16,530 bases of DNA, taken from contig JAGAQS010000329.1 in assembly GCA_017622635.1 (NCBI GenBank), positions 1 through 16,530 of the forward strand. Direction: 5' to 3'. This document shows, in pieces, positions 13,328 through 16,530 of this stretch (position 1 is the first letter of the stretch; every line of letters starts with the position of its first letter). A program made the position numbers and the translations under genes. This DNA is from Ruminococcus sp. (GTDB lineage Bacteria; Bacillota; Clostridia; Oscillospirales; Ruminococcaceae). The notes under the pieces were generated by a model. That model did no database searches and was not told the origin of the DNA. It saw nothing but the letters and a program-made list of their open reading frames with translations.

Positions 13328-14281
13328 TTATTTTGTATTCTTTATATCCCAGCGGAACACGGTGATTTTTGCCGCCTTAGTACAGTCAAGTATATTATTG
13401 TGTTCAAGCTTTGACATATCAAGATAACGGTAATTTTCCTTTTCGCCACTGTTCTTTGAAAAAATGCCCTTTATCTTTGAAAGCGTACCGCCTGCATTTC
13501 GGGAAATAACCGTTCCGAGATGATAATGTTCCCTCATAAATGCGATAATATCCGCCGCCGTTGTAATGTTTTTGTCACTGACATTGTAAGTACCCGAATA
13601 TGAAGTATCGTCGGCACTTCTTACAAAACAAATTATGAAGTCAACAAGATTATGCACACAACAGAGCTGAAAACCGTACTGACCAGTTCCCGAAACAAAT
13701 TTAACATTGTCTTTAGGGTCTGTAATCTTTGCTGTAAGATTTTCTATAAAATCATGTGTATATACAGGTGCTACTCTTATAACACAGGCTATTACTTCCT
13801 TGTGATTCTGCAATTCCGCTATAAACGCCTTTTCAGATTCAAATTTCAGATTTGCATAATTTGTCACGGGTTTAAGCTTGTTTGTTTCCCTTATCGGTTC
13901 ACGGCTTTTCTGAAATTCATAAACCTGGTCTGTACTTATAAGTATAAACTCCTTTACTCCTGAATTGAGAGCAATATTGTATATGAATTTATCGCACTGT
14001 TCTGAAATTGCCATCTGTGTTTCTGTAACAATCGGTCCGAAATCATTGTCAACCGTACAGGCGGCATGTATAACCACATCAATTTTGTTGTTCCTGAAAA
14101 TTTCCTCATAAGCGTCTTTGTCGTCAGGACCAGCCTGAATGAAAGAATAATGAAGTTTTCCCGTGTTATAATTTCCCTCTGATTCATCAACCGCAATAAC
14201 GGCATTCCCCTTTTTAAGAAGTCCGGAACATATATATTTGCCTATAAGTCCGCACCCTCCCATTACAAGAATTGTATTCAT
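13328..14281 (-). CDS. NAD(P)-dependent epimerase/dehydratase (extended SDR)
   Basis: A 317-residue extended short-chain dehydrogenase/reductase, the family of nucleotide-sugar epimerases and dehydratases. The Rossmann start MNTILVMGGCGLIGKYICSG has GGCGLIG (8-14). The acidic residue after the second strand is D32 (AVDES), favouring NAD(H). IHAAC (71-75) matches the usual HxAA. The catalytic set is S116/T117 (ISTDQVYE) and Y142-xxx-K146. A longer frame begins at TTG, but GGAGG followed 8 bases later by the ATG at 14281 fixes the start. The C-terminal substrate lobe shows no motif that names the sugar. It has its own promoter and terminator, though the upstream solute-binding lipoprotein gene lacks a terminator and could read into it. 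Confidence 0.85.
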   Translation of the reverse strand: MNTILVMGGCGLIGKYICSGLLKKGNAVIAVDESEGNYNTGKLHYSFIQAGPDDKDAYEEIFRNNKIDVVIHAACTVDNDFGPIVTETQMAISEQCDKFIYNIALNSGVKEFILISTDQVYEFQKSREPIRETNKLKPVTNYANLKFESEKAFIAELQNHKEVIACVIRVAPVYTHDFIENLTAKITDPKDNVKFVSGTGQYGFQLCCVHNLVDFIICFVRSADDTSYSGTYNVSDKNITTAADIIAFMREHYHLGTVISRNAGGTLSKIKGIFSKNSGEKENYRYLDMSKLEHNNILDCTKAAKITVFRWDIKNTK

Positions 14282-14319
14282 CACCACAGCCTCCAATCAA
14301 ATATTAAACATACATTGAT

Positions 14320-14348
14320 ATTATATCACAATATAAATTATTTTTCAA
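14320..14348 (-). promoter_or_regulatory. Promoter of the SDR gene
   Basis: Minus strand: TTGAAA (14343-14348), 17 bases, TATAAT (14320-14325), with TG at 14327-14328 giving an extended -10. Confidence 0.82.
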
Positions 14349-14365
14349 TAGTCCGTCAGGATATA

Positions 14366-15757
14366 TTATTCAGATGAACCTGTTTCGTTGACTTCAGAAA
14401 TATATTTGTCAACAACAGAATAAATGGAATCATATGTTTCATTCCAAGGTGTACCACGTGCGGTAAGTCTAAGACTGTTATCAAGCAATTCACCGCAGTC
14501 CGCCGAAACACCCTTTGAAACATCAATAAAGGGATTTTCTTCCGCCATTGACTGCATATTTTCTTTCATTTCAAACATTTCTTCAGTCCAGCCGTAATCG
14601 TCAAACATCTGCCTGTCAGCTATGGCACGTGTTTCCTCGTCTTTAAGTACAAAACGTTTGCAGTCAAGGAACTTTGCGACTCCTTCGGGATTCTGTCCGC
14701 CCTTGACAAAAGTGTACGCTTCAATTCCTACAGGTATATAATATTCATCTGATTCGGGATATTTAGGCATGGGAACAAAAAAAGCCTCATCTCCGAAATT
14801 ACTTTTCCAATCCGACGGTTCTGTATAAAATTCATAAAGTCCGCACGGATAAAAAAGAGTTTTTCCCTCGCCTATATAGGCAGGTTTTGCGTTCCAGCCG
14901 TAATCCTCCGAACCAATCGCTATAAGGTTATCTGTGTAAAGTTCATATATCCAGTTCTGCACACGTTCCATGTCGGGACTGCCGAGATTGTTTACAAGTT
15001 TACCGTTTTCCACGCTTACAGGTGGAACGCCCGTTGTGTTGATAAGTCCGAACTCAAACCACCAGCCGTCTATACCGTAACGCTGATTTGCAGGGTCAAC
15101 GAATTTTTCAAGCATATCCTGAAAAGTATCCCATGTCCATTCACCTTTTGCGTAAAGTTCGGCAGGGTCTTGCAAACCTGCTTCACGGACGGTCTTTCGG
15201 TTGTATATGACGGCACAGTTGTCACCTGCTATTCGTGGTACAGCCACATAATGACTGCCGTTCCAGACAAGACTGTCATTTATCTCCTTAACGTCCTCCC
15301 ATAACGGCGAATCAAAATCAATATAATCGTCGGCAGGCACAAACATTGAACGCACAACACCTTTCGGAAAAGCGTCAAGGTCGCCTGCATAGAAGAAGTC
15401 TATTCCCTCATCGCCATTTATTGCCTTTGCAAGCTGTTCGTAGCGTTCTTCATAGGTACACTGATGCCATTCAATATTACCGCCGTAGCGTTCCTGAAAT
15501 GCCACAAGAAAAGCAGGTGTACTTTTATTGCCGTCGGCATTTATATCCCACTCCGCAAGCCACTTTATAGTTTTGTTTTCAAGTTCACCCGTAAGAAGTT
15601 CGGAACTTTTCACATTTTCAGATATAGTCTGTCTTACTTTCGGGTCAACGTCCTTACCTGCTTCCGATTTTTCGGTATCTCCGCTACTGCACGCAACAAA
15701 TGATAATGACAACGCTGTAACAAACAATGAAGAAACAAAAACTTTCAATTTTTTCAT
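14366..15757 (-). CDS. ABC transporter solute-binding lipoprotein (sugar type)
   Basis: A 463-residue extracellular solute-binding protein of family 1, anchored outside the membrane to deliver ligand, usually an oligosaccharide, to an ABC importer. The signal sequence ends in the lipobox FVAC with Cys at 23. The body shows family features: IKWLAEWD at the first strand, an FxxRYGG segment, a DFFYAGDLDAFP hinge strand, NDSLVWNGSHYVAVPR with the typical Y/AVP turn, VIYNRKTVREAGL, and WTWDTFQDMLEKF. The many Trp and Tyr residues fit a sugar-binding cleft. The frame is open further upstream into the previous gene, but AAAGGAG at 15766-15772 with an 8-base gap sets the ATG at 15757. No permease or ATPase gene adjoins it, and it lies 22 bp after the methionine-synthase activation gene. 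The ligand is unknown. Confidence 0.86.
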   Translation of the reverse strand: MKKLKVFVSSLFVTALSLSFVACSSGDTEKSEAGKDVDPKVRQTISENVKSSELLTGELENKTIKWLAEWDINADGNKSTPAFLVAFQERYGGNIEWHQCTYEERYEQLAKAINGDEGIDFFYAGDLDAFPKGVVRSMFVPADDYIDFDSPLWEDVKEINDSLVWNGSHYVAVPRIAGDNCAVIYNRKTVREAGLQDPAELYAKGEWTWDTFQDMLEKFVDPANQRYGIDGWWFEFGLINTTGVPPVSVENGKLVNNLGSPDMERVQNWIYELYTDNLIAIGSEDYGWNAKPAYIGEGKTLFYPCGLYEFYTEPSDWKSNFGDEAFFVPMPKYPESDEYYIPVGIEAYTFVKGGQNPEGVAKFLDCKRFVLKDEETRAIADRQMFDDYGWTEEMFEMKENMQSMAEENPFIDVSKGVSADCGELLDNSLRLTARGTPWNETYDSIYSVVDKYISEVNETGSSE

Positions 15758-15779
15758 TCCGCAAACTCCTTTCGGATTT

Positions 15780-16454
15780 CTATTTTTCCGAACACGTTTT
15801 ACCACTTGCCGAAAACGCACAGCTACCTTTCATCTGACACGATTCACAGCCTTTTCTACCACGTTCAACAGGTGTTTCGGATATTCCTATAATTGCAGTG
15901 ACGGACTTTGACGGCAAAAGCAGACTGTTTTCTGTTACGGTAAGTCCTATCCGTCTCTGTGCATTGAGAAACAAAAGCAAATCTTTCTGAATGTCAAGCG
16001 GTAAATCACCGTACCCCGCACTGAATCGCCATGTGCGGTACTTTGCTTTTACTTTTTCAAAAATTTCCTTTTCCACACGGTCACATACCTGCTCAACACC
16101 TGCACTGCAAAGACAGTCTACCGCCAGAGCCTCCGCCATATCGGTAACGGCAGTACGGCGTATTAATTTATCAGCCTCAGCCGAAAGCGTTACAGCCATT
16201 ACTACCGCCTCTGTACAGCCTGAAAGATGCTTTTTGATGTCCATGCCCGACAGTACCGTATTGACACCGCCGAGCAAAACACCGTTTTCAGTAAAACATA
16301 CTGTTGTCTTGCGGTAAACGTATTTCGGACGTACCGATTCCCTCACAATAATTTCACATCTGTCAAGCATTTCCGATATTTTTTCGTCGGGAACGCCCTT
16401 TATGCCCATATAACGTGAGGCCTCTTCCTTTGAAATGGGGTTCAGTGTCATCAT
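15780..16454 (-). CDS. Stand-alone B12-dependent methionine synthase activation-domain protein
   Basis: A 224-residue protein matching the AdoMet-binding activation domain of MetH, which in E. coli is the C-terminal module that reductively remethylates inactivated cobalamin. Here it is a separate polypeptide, as in many clostridia with a split or shortened MetH. Seen: VRPKYVYRK (41-49), LSAEADKLIRR (90-100), DCLCSAGVEQVCD (113-125), and the AdoMet-site motif RFSAGYGDLPLDIQ (143-156). Then comes LLLPSKSVTAIIGIS. The C-terminus is Cys-rich, CESCQMKGSC plus a final Cys (203, 206, 212, 221), which could hold metal or a cluster. The ATG at 16454 overlaps the metF stop (ATGA, 4 bp), so translation is coupled; a second ATG follows directly. 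metH itself is outside the window. Confidence 0.9.
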   Translation of the reverse strand: MMTLNPISKEEASRYMGIKGVPDEKISEMLDRCEIIVRESVRPKYVYRKTTVCFTENGVLLGGVNTVLSGMDIKKHLSGCTEAVVMAVTLSAEADKLIRRTAVTDMAEALAVDCLCSAGVEQVCDRVEKEIFEKVKAKYRTWRFSAGYGDLPLDIQKDLLLFLNAQRRIGLTVTENSLLLPSKSVTAIIGISETPVERGRKGCESCQMKGSCAFSASGKTCSEK

Positions 16455-16530
16455 ACACCGATAATTCCCGAAACCGCTTCACTGATTTTTCTTGCAACAT
16501 ATGCGTTATTCATAGTGTAAAGATGTATAC
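16451..16530 (-). CDS. metF: Methylenetetrahydrofolate reductase, C-terminal fragment
   Basis: The last 25 codons of a gene entering from the right edge, ending TGA at 16451-16453. The reading IHLYTMNNAYVARKISEAV matches the C-terminal strand and helix of MetF-type reductases, where an H-x-Y-T-[ML]-N motif is conserved. MetF makes 5-methyltetrahydrofolate for methionine synthase, which agrees with the overlapping downstream activation-domain gene. Only a short piece is visible, so the call leans partly on context. Confidence 0.78.
   Translation of the reverse strand, partial: IHLYTMNNAYVARKISEAVSGIIGV

Noticed and set aside
1..16530. CRISPR array, insertion sequence, tRNA, prophage or toxin-antitoxin system
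   Set aside because: Reading both strands I found no regularly spaced repeats, transposase, tRNA-like cloverleaf, phage genes or small toxin pair.

Overview
The window (about 16.5 kb, low to moderate GC) looks like chromosome of a Gram-positive anaerobe of the class Clostridia, most likely Ruminococcus or a close relative in the Oscillospiraceae. The pointers are a secreted protein with a cellulosomal dockerin, a clostridial 2[4Fe-4S] ferredoxin, RNase Y, a CIRCE operator, strong AGGAGG ribosome sites, and a mazG-HU-rqcP cluster typical of Firmicutes. I see no insertion sequence, phage gene, tRNA, rRNA or CRISPR array. The content is mostly housekeeping with a few lineage-specific genes.

Left part (1-5500): the 5' end of htpG leaves the window on the minus strand, under a promoter that runs directly into a perfect CIRCE operator. 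A consensus promoter points the other way and, after a leader of about 310 nt rich in hairpins, reaches rny (RNase Y), which ends at a strong terminator. Next come a secreted M6-type zinc metalloprotease with an N-terminal dockerin and, 20 bp later, a multi-pass O-antigen ligase/polymerase-like protein. The pair suggests cell-surface or extracellular work.

Middle (5500-11170): a monocistronic ferredoxin and a small lipoprotein, each with its own promoter and terminator. A SpoVB/MurJ-like flippase on the minus strand converges on the lipoprotein gene and overlaps its end. A divergent promoter pair separates the flippase from a likely operon: class I/II aminotransferase, an unrecognised 172-residue protein, and trpS.

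Right part (11170-16530): mazG, HU and rqcP read as one cluster, with a hairpin between HU and rqcP. RqcP belongs to ribosome-associated quality control, MazG to nucleotide clean-up. A bidirectional terminator separates them from a minus-strand block: a small membrane protein, an SDR-type NAD-dependent epimerase/dehydratase, an ABC solute-binding lipoprotein, a stand-alone methionine synthase activation-domain protein, and the 3' end of metF at the window edge. metF and the activation protein overlap by 4 bp and form a methionine/folate unit.

The points most worth following are the structured rny leader, CIRCE on htpG, the expanded N-terminal dockerin on a protease, the cysteine-bearing HU, the trpS-linked unknown protein and the rearranged yabM-yabN-yabO neighbourhood. 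No wholly new multi-gene system is evident.
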